A stretch of DNA of 15,021 nucleotides from assembly GCA_003648395.1 (NCBI GenBank), contig QMPB01000041.1, positions 1 to 15,021 of the forward strand, written 5' to 3'. Of the stretch, positions 1-5,993 are shown piece after piece. Made by a program: the position numbers and the translations under genes. The notes beneath the pieces are model-generated. The model made no database searches and was not told the origin of the DNA. It saw nothing but the letters and a program-made list of their open reading frames with translations. This DNA is from Bacteroidota bacterium. Its GTDB lineage: Bacteria; Bacteroidota; Bacteroidia; Bacteroidales; UBA1556. Every line of letters starts with the position of its first letter. Within the stretch, counting starts at the first letter, position 1.

Positions 1-66
1 AAACAACAAACAACAAACAACAAACTAACAAACAACAAACTAACAAACAACAAACTAACAAACACT
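1..66. repeat. heptamer/octamer tandem repeat upstream of the DUF438 gene
   Basis: Bases 1-21 are three exact copies of AAACAAC. From 22 this becomes a 15-bp unit, AAACTAACAAACAAC, with exact copies at 22-36 and 37-51 and a third, degrading copy at 52-66. The array runs off the left edge of the window, so its full length is unknown. It ends 8 bp before the ATG at 74, where a promoter or leader would be expected. There is no G in the array on this strand. Confidence 0.9.
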
Positions 67-73
67 ATATCCC

Positions 74-1273
74 ATGTCCAAATTCACCAATCATAACGAC
101 AAAAAAATAGCCAAACTTCTTGAATTATCAGAAGTAGTTATTAATAAGCAGAAAGCAGCCGCTTATGTGAAAGAAAATATGAATACAATTGATGCCATTA
201 TGCCTTCAGACGTAACTACTCTTGTGCATCAGTTGGTTGAAAAAGGATATGCAATGGAGGATTTAAAGAAGCATATTGCTAAAATTTTAAATCTATTTTA
301 TAAGGCACTGAATAATTTTGAAGTTCCAAGTCCTGAAGAAACTGACTTACTCTATTGGCTACAAAAGAATAATAGAGTAATGCAGGAGAAACTGATTACT
401 CTTAAAGCTCCAATAAAAGCTATTAATATTGAAGGTGTTTCTGAAAAATATTTACAAGAAATTAATGATGGTATTGAAAACTTAAAATCTTACATAAATT
501 ACTTTACGATAAAAGAAAACCTACTTTTCCCTGCAATTGAAAAATATTGGGAAGACTTTAAATGTGTACAGGTAATGTGGTCTATTCATGATGATATTCG
601 CCGACATCTAAAACAGCTTCCTGAGATACTAAATGCTGAGAATTTTGATTTAAAACTATTTAATATAGTTTCAAGTAAGTTATATTTTGATGTAAAAGCT
701 ATTATCTTTAGAGATGAGAATATTCTTTTTCCAGAAATGCTATTGACGATTCCTAAAGAAGATATGGCAAAGTTCTTATTAGAAAGTAAGAATTTTAACT
801 TTCCATTTATTGAACCAAAGCTCGAAAATATTGCTTCAATAGCTCCAAAAGATGAGTTTATTGCTGGGCAAGTAAACTTAGGAACAGGAAATATTACCGC
901 CGAACAAATTATTATGATTTTCAATCATCTTCCTGTTGATATAACCTACGTAGATGAAAATGATACTGTTAAGTTCTTTTCAACACCTAAACATAGAATA
1001 TTTCCACGAACTAATGCCATTATTGGTCGTAAGGTTCATAATTGTCATCCACCAGAAAGTGTGCATATAGTAGAACGCATAGTTGATGCCTTTAGAAAAG
1101 GTGAAAAAAATGAGGCTTCATTCTGGATTCCCATGGGTTCTAAATTTGTACTTATTAAATACTTTGCAATAAGGGATAATGAAGGAGCATTTAGAGGAAC
1201 CCTTGAAGTATCACAAGAAGTAAGTGATATTAGAAGCCTTGAAGGAGAAAGAAGGCTGCTCGACTGGGACTAG
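74..1273 (+). CDS. DUF438 / hemerythrin-like / PAS domain protein
   Basis: This 399-residue soluble protein has the standard order of the DUF438 family. An N-terminal helical DUF438 segment spans about residues 10-80, a hemerythrin-like (HHE) helical bundle about 90-235, and a C-terminal PAS domain about 275-390. The PAS part is very recognisable: LPVDITYVDEND (286-297), RIFPRTNAIIGRKVHNCHPP (308-327) and the terminal EGERRLLDW. In the HHE part the two acidic repeats KENLLFP (147-153) and DENILFP (214-220) and H172 in WSIHDDIR are present. However, the position where relatives have His before KENLLFP reads NYFTIKEN, and the early His-Pro of the family is not seen. Iron or oxygen binding is therefore uncertain. 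The family is thought to sense redox, O2 or NO, but its biochemistry is poorly known. The gene is monocistronic here. The start is the first ATG; no Shine-Dalgarno sequence is visible. There is no signal peptide or membrane segment. Confidence 0.9.
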   Translation: MSKFTNHNDKKIAKLLELSEVVINKQKAAAYVKENMNTIDAIMPSDVTTLVHQLVEKGYAMEDLKKHIAKILNLFYKALNNFEVPSPEETDLLYWLQKNNRVMQEKLITLKAPIKAINIEGVSEKYLQEINDGIENLKSYINYFTIKENLLFPAIEKYWEDFKCVQVMWSIHDDIRRHLKQLPEILNAENFDLKLFNIVSSKLYFDVKAIIFRDENILFPEMLLTIPKEDMAKFLLESKNFNFPFIEPKLENIASIAPKDEFIAGQVNLGTGNITAEQIIMIFNHLPVDITYVDENDTVKFFSTPKHRIFPRTNAIIGRKVHNCHPPESVHIVERIVDAFRKGEKNEASFWIPMGSKFVLIKYFAIRDNEGAFRGTLEVSQEVSDIRSLEGERRLLDWD

Positions 1274-1313
1274 AACTAGAACTTGGCAAACACATAATTT
1301 TGCATTATATCTG

Positions 1314-1340
1314 CCGAAGATATCGTAACGATAAGTTCGG
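1314..1340. other. 27-bp inverted repeat downstream of the DUF438 gene
   Basis: The arms CCGAA (1314-1318) and TTCGG (1336-1340) enclose TATCGT-A-ACGATA (1321-1333), with one two-base mismatch (GA opposite AG) on each side. Eleven of 13 positions pair about a central A. There is no T-run after it on the plus strand, so it is not a standard intrinsic terminator. It could be a processed 3' hairpin of the DUF438 mRNA or a protein-binding dyad for the damaged gene that follows. Confidence 0.6.
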
Positions 1341-1363
1341 AATAAATAATTAATACAAATGAT

Positions 1364-1562
1364 ATGAATCCTTTCGTAATAACAGCATATAAATCACCAG
1401 AATACTTCTTCAATAGAGTTTATTTCTAAATATAAACTAAGTTCTACCTCCACAATTAATTCTGCTTTAAAAGTGCTAATAGAAAAAGAACTAATCTATA
1501 AAGAAAATAAGATGTATAAGATCTATGATGTTTTTTTGAGTAGATTTTTTCAGTATAGCTAA
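1364..1562 (+). pseudogene. internally deleted AAA+ ATPase (ATPase_2-like) remnant
   Basis: An ATG at 1364 opens MNPFVITAYKSPEYFFNR, which closely resembles the start of a family of about 370-390-residue P-loop ATPases common in Bacteroidota (start MNPF..., then SPEYFCDR just before the Walker A region). It reaches a TAA at 1427-1429. From about 1413 in another frame runs IEFISKYKLSS followed by STINSALKVLIEKELIY, then KENKMYKIYDVFLSRFFQYS and a stop at 1560-1562. That matches the C-terminal winged-helix end of the same family (xxxSALKxLxEKxLI...YDxFxxxW). The two ends of the gene therefore sit almost end to end, out of frame. About 300 codons, including Walker A and Walker B, are missing. 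Family assignment is from recall of sequence patterns. The remnant cannot encode an active ATPase. Confidence 0.72.
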
Positions 1563-1591
1563 TGGCTATAAGAAAAGGAGACAGTCTATAT

Positions 1592-2356
1592 CTACAAATT
1601 CAACTCAACAATAATGGGACAATGATCAGACTGAAAAGTGTCTGGTTGAATGGCGACAGATTTAAGATTTGCCTTAAGATTATCTGTAATCATATGATAA
1701 TCTATTCTCCAGCCCTTATTATTTGCTCGTGCATTGGCTCTATAACTCCACCAAGAATAATTATGAGGTTCTTTGTTTAAATCTCTGAAAGTATCAACAA
1801 AACCCTCAGCTAAAAAACTACTCATCCAGTCTCTTTCTTCTGGTAGAAATCCAGAGCTTTTAGCATTTCGCTTTGGGTCGTGAATATCAATTGCTTCGTG
1901 ACAGATATTGTAATCTCCACTAATGATAAGCTTTGGTCGCTCTTTTCTAAGTTCTAATATATAGTTCTGAAAATCGCTGAGCCATTGCATTTTAAATTCT
2001 TGACGTATATCTCCTGAAGAACCCGATGGATGATATACACTTATTACACTTAAATTGCCAAAATCAGCTCTTATAAATCTTCCCTCAAAATCATACTTCT
2101 CTATTCCCATTCCTTTTACGACTTTGTCAGGAGTAATTCTTGTGAGAATTGCAACTCCACTATAGCCTTTTTTAGTTGCCGAAAACGAATAAGTCTCGTA
2201 GCCTAGCATTGAAAAGTCCATTGCTGGAATTTGCTCTTCTTGAGCTTTGGTTTCTTGTATGCAAACTACATCGGCATTACTATCCTTAAGCCAATCTATG
2301 AATCCTTTTTTTACCGCTGCTCTTATTCCATTTACGTTATATGATATTATTTTCAT
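1592..2356 (-). CDS. xth: exodeoxyribonuclease III / AP endonuclease
   Basis: This 254-residue enzyme of the exonuclease-endonuclease-phosphatase fold cleaves DNA 5' to abasic sites and has 3'-phosphatase and 3'-5' exonuclease activity, acting in base excision repair. All family motifs are visible. They are N7 in ISYNVNGIRA, E35 in CIQETKAQ, Y108 in VYHPSGSSGD, the catalytic D148/N150 in ISGDYNICH, D219 in GWRIDYHM, and D244/H245 in QSDHCPIIVEL. The length is full for the ExoA/Xth branch. It is the last gene of the minus-strand run murF-anmK-xth, 105 bp below anmK, so it may be cotranscribed or have its own promoter. Its 3' end lies 29 bp from the end of the damaged ATPase gene on the other strand. 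Some annotations call this exoA. Confidence 0.96.
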   Translation of the reverse strand: MKIISYNVNGIRAAVKKGFIDWLKDSNADVVCIQETKAQEEQIPAMDFSMLGYETYSFSATKKGYSGVAILTRITPDKVVKGMGIEKYDFEGRFIRADFGNLSVISVYHPSGSSGDIRQEFKMQWLSDFQNYILELRKERPKLIISGDYNICHEAIDIHDPKRNAKSSGFLPEERDWMSSFLAEGFVDTFRDLNKEPHNYSWWSYRANARANNKGWRIDYHMITDNLKANLKSVAIQPDTFQSDHCPIIVELNL

Positions 2357-2429
2357 GAGAAAAGTTGTTTATTTGATTATTCGGTTATTTGGATGTTAAA
2401 GTGTTCTTTGTTTCTTGTTCCTGCTAACT

Positions 2430-2467
2430 ATTCCTAATTATTAATTATTAATTCCTAATTATTAATT
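2430..2467. repeat. 17-bp direct repeat between xth and anmK
   Basis: ATTCCTAATTATTAATT occurs exactly at 2430-2446 and again at 2451-2467, a period of 21 bp. The second copy covers the stop codon and last codons of anmK (2462-2464 is the stop). The tract is almost pure A/T and resembles AT-rich spacer repeats seen between genes in Bacteroidota. No function is apparent. Confidence 0.85.
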
Positions 2468-3514
2468 AATCAAGCTTCCACTAGAATGATTCCTCACAGC
2501 TCCAGTTACTGAAGAAAGAACATTTACTTCATTATTTATTCTTAAAACTCCAAGAAATGCAAATATAAGAGCTTCTTTATAATTAATTAGCAATTCATTG
2601 GGAACAGTGATTTTACAATTAGTTTTTTCTTCAATTAACTTCATCAAGTACCTATTAAAAGCACCTCCACCTGTGAAAAGTACGTTATTAAAATCCTCAG
2701 AAAATGAATTTGCTATTTGTAAACTAATATGCTCAGCACAAGTACGCATTTTGTTTTCAGTACTTAAATATGAGTTTTCAATAATTGGAGTAAATACTTC
2801 CTCAAGCCATTCTCTGCCAAGTGACTTTGGATGTGGTTGAGAATAATAATCAATGGAATTTAGTTTATCCAAAAGTTCATTATTAATATTTCCTCTCATT
2901 GCAATATCTCCATTTTTATCGTATTCAAAGCCTTTTTTCTTTGCAAGATAGTTGAACACAAGATTAAAAGGACCAATATCCCAAGCAATGCGTTCTCCAT
3001 CTTTATCAAGGCTAATATTAGCAAATCCTCCAAGATTTATACATGCGTCGTATTTGTGAAAAAGCAGTTCATCGCCTATTGGCACAAGAGGAGCACCTTG
3101 TCCTCCCAATGCAATATCTTGTGAACGAAAATCGAATACTAAAGGGCAAGATATATGACTTCTTAACGCAGTACCGTTGCCAATTTGAAGTGTGTACTTT
3201 TCTTTTGGATTATGGAAAATTGTATGCCCATGAGATGCTACAATGTCTGGTTTAAGATTTTGTCTTTTGGCAAAAGCACTTACCAATCTACCAAGATAAT
3301 GGCCGTATTCGTAATCTAGTTTTATTAATTCTTTGGAGCATAGTTTAGGAGCGCTAATCAGCTTATTTTTCCATTCATCATCGTACTCAACAGTAATTGC
3401 TTTTATAATGTCAAACTCCCATTGTCCTTCTTTCTTATCGAAAACACAATAAGCTAAATCCACTCCATCAAGTGAAGTTCCGGACATTATTCCTATTGCT
3501 GTAGTTACTGACAT
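2462..3514 (-). CDS. anmK: anhydro-N-acetylmuramic acid kinase
   Basis: AnmK phosphorylates and hydrates 1,6-anhydro-MurNAc, released by lytic transglycosylases, to MurNAc-6-phosphate during peptidoglycan recycling in the cytoplasm. The 350 residues match the shorter Bacteroidota form. Visible signatures are the N-terminal phosphate loop IGIMSGTSLDGVD (7-19), SHGHTIFH (94-101), DFRSQDIALGGQGAPLVP (128-145), NLGGFANIS (160-168), and the catalytic-Asp motif AWDIGPFN (177-184; DTGPGN in the E. coli enzyme). Further signatures are PKSLGREW (229-236), FTGGGAFN (280-287) and KEALIFAFLG (313-322). The ASKHA-fold kinase therefore appears intact. It lies 80 bp downstream of murF on the same strand, so cell wall synthesis and salvage genes are adjacent. 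The start ATG has no clear Shine-Dalgarno sequence. Confidence 0.95.
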   Translation of the reverse strand: MSVTTAIGIMSGTSLDGVDLAYCVFDKKEGQWEFDIIKAITVEYDDEWKNKLISAPKLCSKELIKLDYEYGHYLGRLVSAFAKRQNLKPDIVASHGHTIFHNPKEKYTLQIGNGTALRSHISCPLVFDFRSQDIALGGQGAPLVPIGDELLFHKYDACINLGGFANISLDKDGERIAWDIGPFNLVFNYLAKKKGFEYDKNGDIAMRGNINNELLDKLNSIDYYSQPHPKSLGREWLEEVFTPIIENSYLSTENKMRTCAEHISLQIANSFSEDFNNVLFTGGGAFNRYLMKLIEEKTNCKITVPNELLINYKEALIFAFLGVLRINNEVNVLSSVTGAVRNHSSGSLIN

Positions 3515-3555
3515 ATAATTATTTATTATTTATATTCATTCATAGATTTCTCTAA

Positions 3556-3585
3556 CATCTGTTTAATCAGAGTCATCTGTGTTCC
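3556..3585. repeat. 9-bp-period repeat in the murF-anmK gap
   Basis: The segment reads as three imperfect 9-mers, CATCTGTTT, AATCAGAGT and CATCTGTGT, followed by TCC. It resembles the degenerate ATCTGTGTxAATCTGTG tracts that I recall from intergenic regions of many Bacteroidota. On the minus strand it lies in the transcribed gap between murF and anmK. Confidence 0.55.
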
Positions 3586-3594
3586 TATTTTTTA

Positions 3595-4878
3595 CTACAA
3601 CACCTCCAAAAGTTTCTCCAAAGAGATTCCCCTAGAACCCTTCATTAATATCAAGGATTCAGTAATTGGATTCTCCAAAATCCATTCTGTAGCTTCTTCT
3701 GTAGTGTTAAAAGCAAGAATATTTTTAGCTACCTTCATAAACTCTGCACCTACAAATATCGTATTTTTTAACTGTTCTGTATCAATGTTTTTTATTAAAT
3801 TTCTATGTTCTCTTTCACTTTCATCACCTAGCTCAAGCATATCGCCGAGGATGCACCATTTATTTACAGTTTTTATAGTTTTAAAACTATCTAAAGCTAC
3901 TTCCATACTACTTGGATTAGCATTATAAGCATCAAGAATTATTTCATTTTTCTCAGTTTTCATCCATTGCGAACGTTTATTATTTGGAGCATATTCACGC
4001 AGGGCTTCAGCTATCTTTTCATCTTCTATCTGAAAATAATTTCCAATGGTAATTGCAGCTAATAGATTATAGAAATTATATCCTCCAACAAGCTGAGATT
4101 CTATCTCCATACCGTTCCAAACTAAGGCCGCAAAGGCTCCCTTATTTAGTTTCTTTGCTTTAATATCTGCCTCTGAACTTTCACCATAAGTTATTCGATC
4201 AATGCCTTCAGACATTTTCATAATAATATCACTATCAGTATTTACAAATACTTTTCCCGCTTTCTGCTCTACCGCTTCGTAAAGTTCTCCTTTGGTTTTA
4301 ATAACACCTTCTAAACTTCCAAAACCTTCAAGATGAGCCTTGCCAATGGAGGTAATAATGCCATAATCTGGCTCTGCAATTCTACAAAGCTCAGCTATTT
4401 CGCCCTGATGACTTGCTCCCATTTCAATAATTGCAATCTCGGTTTCTTTTGGTATAGCGAGAATTGTAAGAGGTACACCAATATGATTGTTGAAATTCCC
4501 AGCAGTAGCATGAGTTGTAAATCCCTTCGAAAGAACAGCATATATTAGTTCTGTAGTTGTGGTTTTTCCATTTGTGCCTGTAATTCCCAGAAAAGTAATA
4601 TTGAATTGACGGCGATGAAATGCGGCTAATTGTTGAAGATATTCTAGCACATCAGTAACAAGCAATGTTCTGTCATCAATATAGTATTCTTCTTCATCAA
4701 TAATAGCATAAGCAGCACCCATTTCAAGAGCCTTTTGAGCAAACTTATTTCCATTAAAATTATCTCCCTTTAAACAGAAGAATAATTGACCAATCTGTAT
4801 CTGGCGAGTATCTGTTGAAACTCCTGTTGATGCCATAAAATAGCGATGTAATTTTGCTATACTAATATTCTTTTCCAT
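3595..4878 (-). CDS. murF: UDP-N-acetylmuramoyl-tripeptide--D-alanyl-D-alanine ligase
   Basis: MurF adds D-Ala-D-Ala to the UDP-MurNAc-tripeptide with ATP, the last cytoplasmic step of the peptidoglycan precursor. The 427 residues carry the three Mur ligase domains. The N-terminal substrate domain is marked by STDTR (21-25). The central ATPase domain has the P-loop GITGTNGKTTTTE (98-110), NFNNHIGVPLTIL (128-140), EMGASHQGEI (152-161), AHLEGFGS (181-188), and KGELY (196-200) with the Lys expected to be carbamoylated. The C-terminal domain has DAYNANPSS (316-324) and LGDMLELG (344-351). The STDTR and DAYNANPSSM pair favours MurF over MurE. The gene stands alone rather than in a dcw cluster. It starts the minus run murF-anmK-xth. 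A weak -7-like box (TATTTTTA on the minus strand, 4907-4914) lies about 30 bp upstream, without a clear -33 element. Confidence 0.95.
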   Translation of the reverse strand: MEKNISIAKLHRYFMASTGVSTDTRQIQIGQLFFCLKGDNFNGNKFAQKALEMGAAYAIIDEEEYYIDDRTLLVTDVLEYLQQLAAFHRRQFNITFLGITGTNGKTTTTELIYAVLSKGFTTHATAGNFNNHIGVPLTILAIPKETEIAIIEMGASHQGEIAELCRIAEPDYGIITSIGKAHLEGFGSLEGVIKTKGELYEAVEQKAGKVFVNTDSDIIMKMSEGIDRITYGESSEADIKAKKLNKGAFAALVWNGMEIESQLVGGYNFYNLLAAITIGNYFQIEDEKIAEALREYAPNNKRSQWMKTEKNEIILDAYNANPSSMEVALDSFKTIKTVNKWCILGDMLELGDESEREHRNLIKNIDTEQLKNTIFVGAEFMKVAKNILAFNTTEEATEWILENPITESLILMKGSRGISLEKLLEVL

Positions 4879-5000
4879 TGAAATTCTATTGGTGTATAAT
4901 ATTGTATAAAAATAGTAATTAGATTGAATTGGGCAGTGCTTTTATGTAGTTTTATTTAACAAAGATTTGTTGATGAGTAGAAATGATATTGTTAGAATAT

Positions 5001-5018
5001 TAGAATTCATGAATTCTA
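5001..5018. promoter_or_regulatory. 18-bp perfect palindrome above the HhH-gene promoter
   Basis: TAGAATTCATGAATTCTA is an exact self-complement with no spacer. It ends 4 bp before the proposed -33 TTG (5023-5025) of the next gene, which is where a repressor or activator dimer could bind. No matching regulator is encoded next to it. Confidence 0.5.
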
Positions 5019-5022
5019 CTTG

Positions 5023-5052
5023 TTGAAAGGAATTATTTTTTCTGTATTTTTG
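5023..5052 (+). promoter_or_regulatory. Bacteroidota-type promoter for the HhH protein/POT operon
   Basis: The -33 TTG (5023-5025) and the -7 box TATTTTTG (5045-5052) are separated by 19 bp, which fits the Bacteroidota consensus TTTG-N19-21-TAnnTTTG. The start site would fall about 5-8 nt after the box, leaving an mRNA leader of roughly ten bases or less before the ATG at 5066. Confidence 0.65.
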
Positions 5053-5065
5053 AAGAAAATGAATC

Positions 5066-5971
5066 ATGAAAGAAGATTTTAAAGAATTTTTAAGTTTTAA
5101 TAAGGCAGAAAGAAGAGGTATTTTTATACTTTCTTCTATAGTTGTGCTTCTTCTTTTGTATAATATTTTTGGACCTTTTAAGAAGAAAAAGGCAAAAGAT
5201 TTTTCAGAATTTGAGAAAGAAGTAGTCAGATTTGAAAATGCTAAAGATAGTTTACTATCCATAAGTAAGAATAAAAAGAAAACATATAATAGTAAGTATC
5301 CTAGAGCAAAAAGAAAATACAATTTTCATAATTTTAATCCAAACTTAATTGATGAGAATGATTGGGTTAAAATGGGGTTAACGTCCAAACAAGCTAGTAG
5401 TATTATTAAGTTTGTATCGAAAGGAGGGAAGTTTTATAAGCCTAACGATATAAGAAAGTTGTATTGTTTATCTTCAGCAGAATGTGATATAATTGTTCCT
5501 TATGTTGTAATCAAAAATGCTGATATTACACAGGATACCAAAGCTGAGTTTAAGGAGGAGTATTTGCAAATTGAGTTGAATTCAGCTACTCAGGAAAATT
5601 TGGAACTAGTAAAAGGAATTGGACCATCTATTGCAAAAGGGATAATAAAGTACAGAAGTATTCTTGGTGGTTTTGTGCAAATAGAACAACTTAAGGAGGT
5701 TTATCATATTGATTCTGTTAAATATAAAAGTATAAAGAATAATTTTATAATAATCACGGATTCAATAAGTAGAATTAATATTAATACTGCCGATTATTAT
5801 GCTATCAGACGCCATCCATATATTAGTAAACAAATTGCTTATGAGATAATTCAATACAGAGGGCAAAAAGGTGATTATAAAAGTATAGAGGATATATTAA
5901 AAGTTAAAGGAGTGTCAGATAGTCTTTATCAAAAAATTTATCTTTACTTTGCACTTTCGGAGCAGAAATAG
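5066..5971 (+). CDS. membrane-anchored triple helix-hairpin-helix (ComEA-like) protein
   Basis: This 301-residue protein has a short N-terminal cytoplasmic tail, one membrane helix at about 18-36 (GIFILSSIVVLLLLYNIF), a basic/acidic linker, and then three helix-hairpin-helix units. Unit 1 is about 90-147 (FNPNLIDENDWVKMGL...). Unit 2 is about 168-228 (IELNSATQENLELVKGIGPS, with the hairpin VKGIGPSIAKGI). Unit 3 is about 236-296 (ININTADYYAIRRHPYIS, with YEIIQYR). The repeats are of the ComEA/PulK kind (LNxAtxeeLxxlxGIG). HhH units bind the DNA backbone non-specifically, and ComEA binds incoming DNA. This protein type is widespread in Bacteroidota but has no established role that I know of. 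A role in DNA uptake is inference only. Only unit 2 keeps a full GIG hairpin; units 1 and 3 are degenerate. The gene ends 22 bp before the transporter gene, suggesting cotranscription. Confidence 0.85.
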   Translation: MKEDFKEFLSFNKAERRGIFILSSIVVLLLLYNIFGPFKKKKAKDFSEFEKEVVRFENAKDSLLSISKNKKKTYNSKYPRAKRKYNFHNFNPNLIDENDWVKMGLTSKQASSIIKFVSKGGKFYKPNDIRKLYCLSSAECDIIVPYVVIKNADITQDTKAEFKEEYLQIELNSATQENLELVKGIGPSIAKGIIKYRSILGGFVQIEQLKEVYHIDSVKYKSIKNNFIIITDSISRININTADYYAIRRHPYISKQIAYEIIQYRGQKGDYKSIEDILKVKGVSDSLYQKIYLYFALSEQK

Positions 5972-5993
5972 TAATACACACAAAACAAAAGCA

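Noticed and set aside
1..66. Possible CRISPR-like array
   Set aside because: Repeat units are 7-15 bp with no unique spacers; it is a simple tandem array.
586..924. Minus-strand open frame of 112 codons within the DUF438 gene
   Set aside because: It is the shadow of a clearly recognised protein-coding gene; its Ser/Ile/Phe-rich product has no motif.
1554..1570. TATAGC-TAATG-GCTATA hairpin as terminator of xth
   Set aside because: On the minus strand it is followed by an A-rich tract, not a T-run. On the plus strand it overlaps the pseudogene stop with no T-run after it. Too weak to call.
5949..5993. Longer N-terminus for the POT transporter
   Set aside because: It would need a TTG start inside the HhH gene, and the extra residues (MHFRSRNSNTHKTKA) are unlike any POT start. 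The ATG at 5994 matches the family start.
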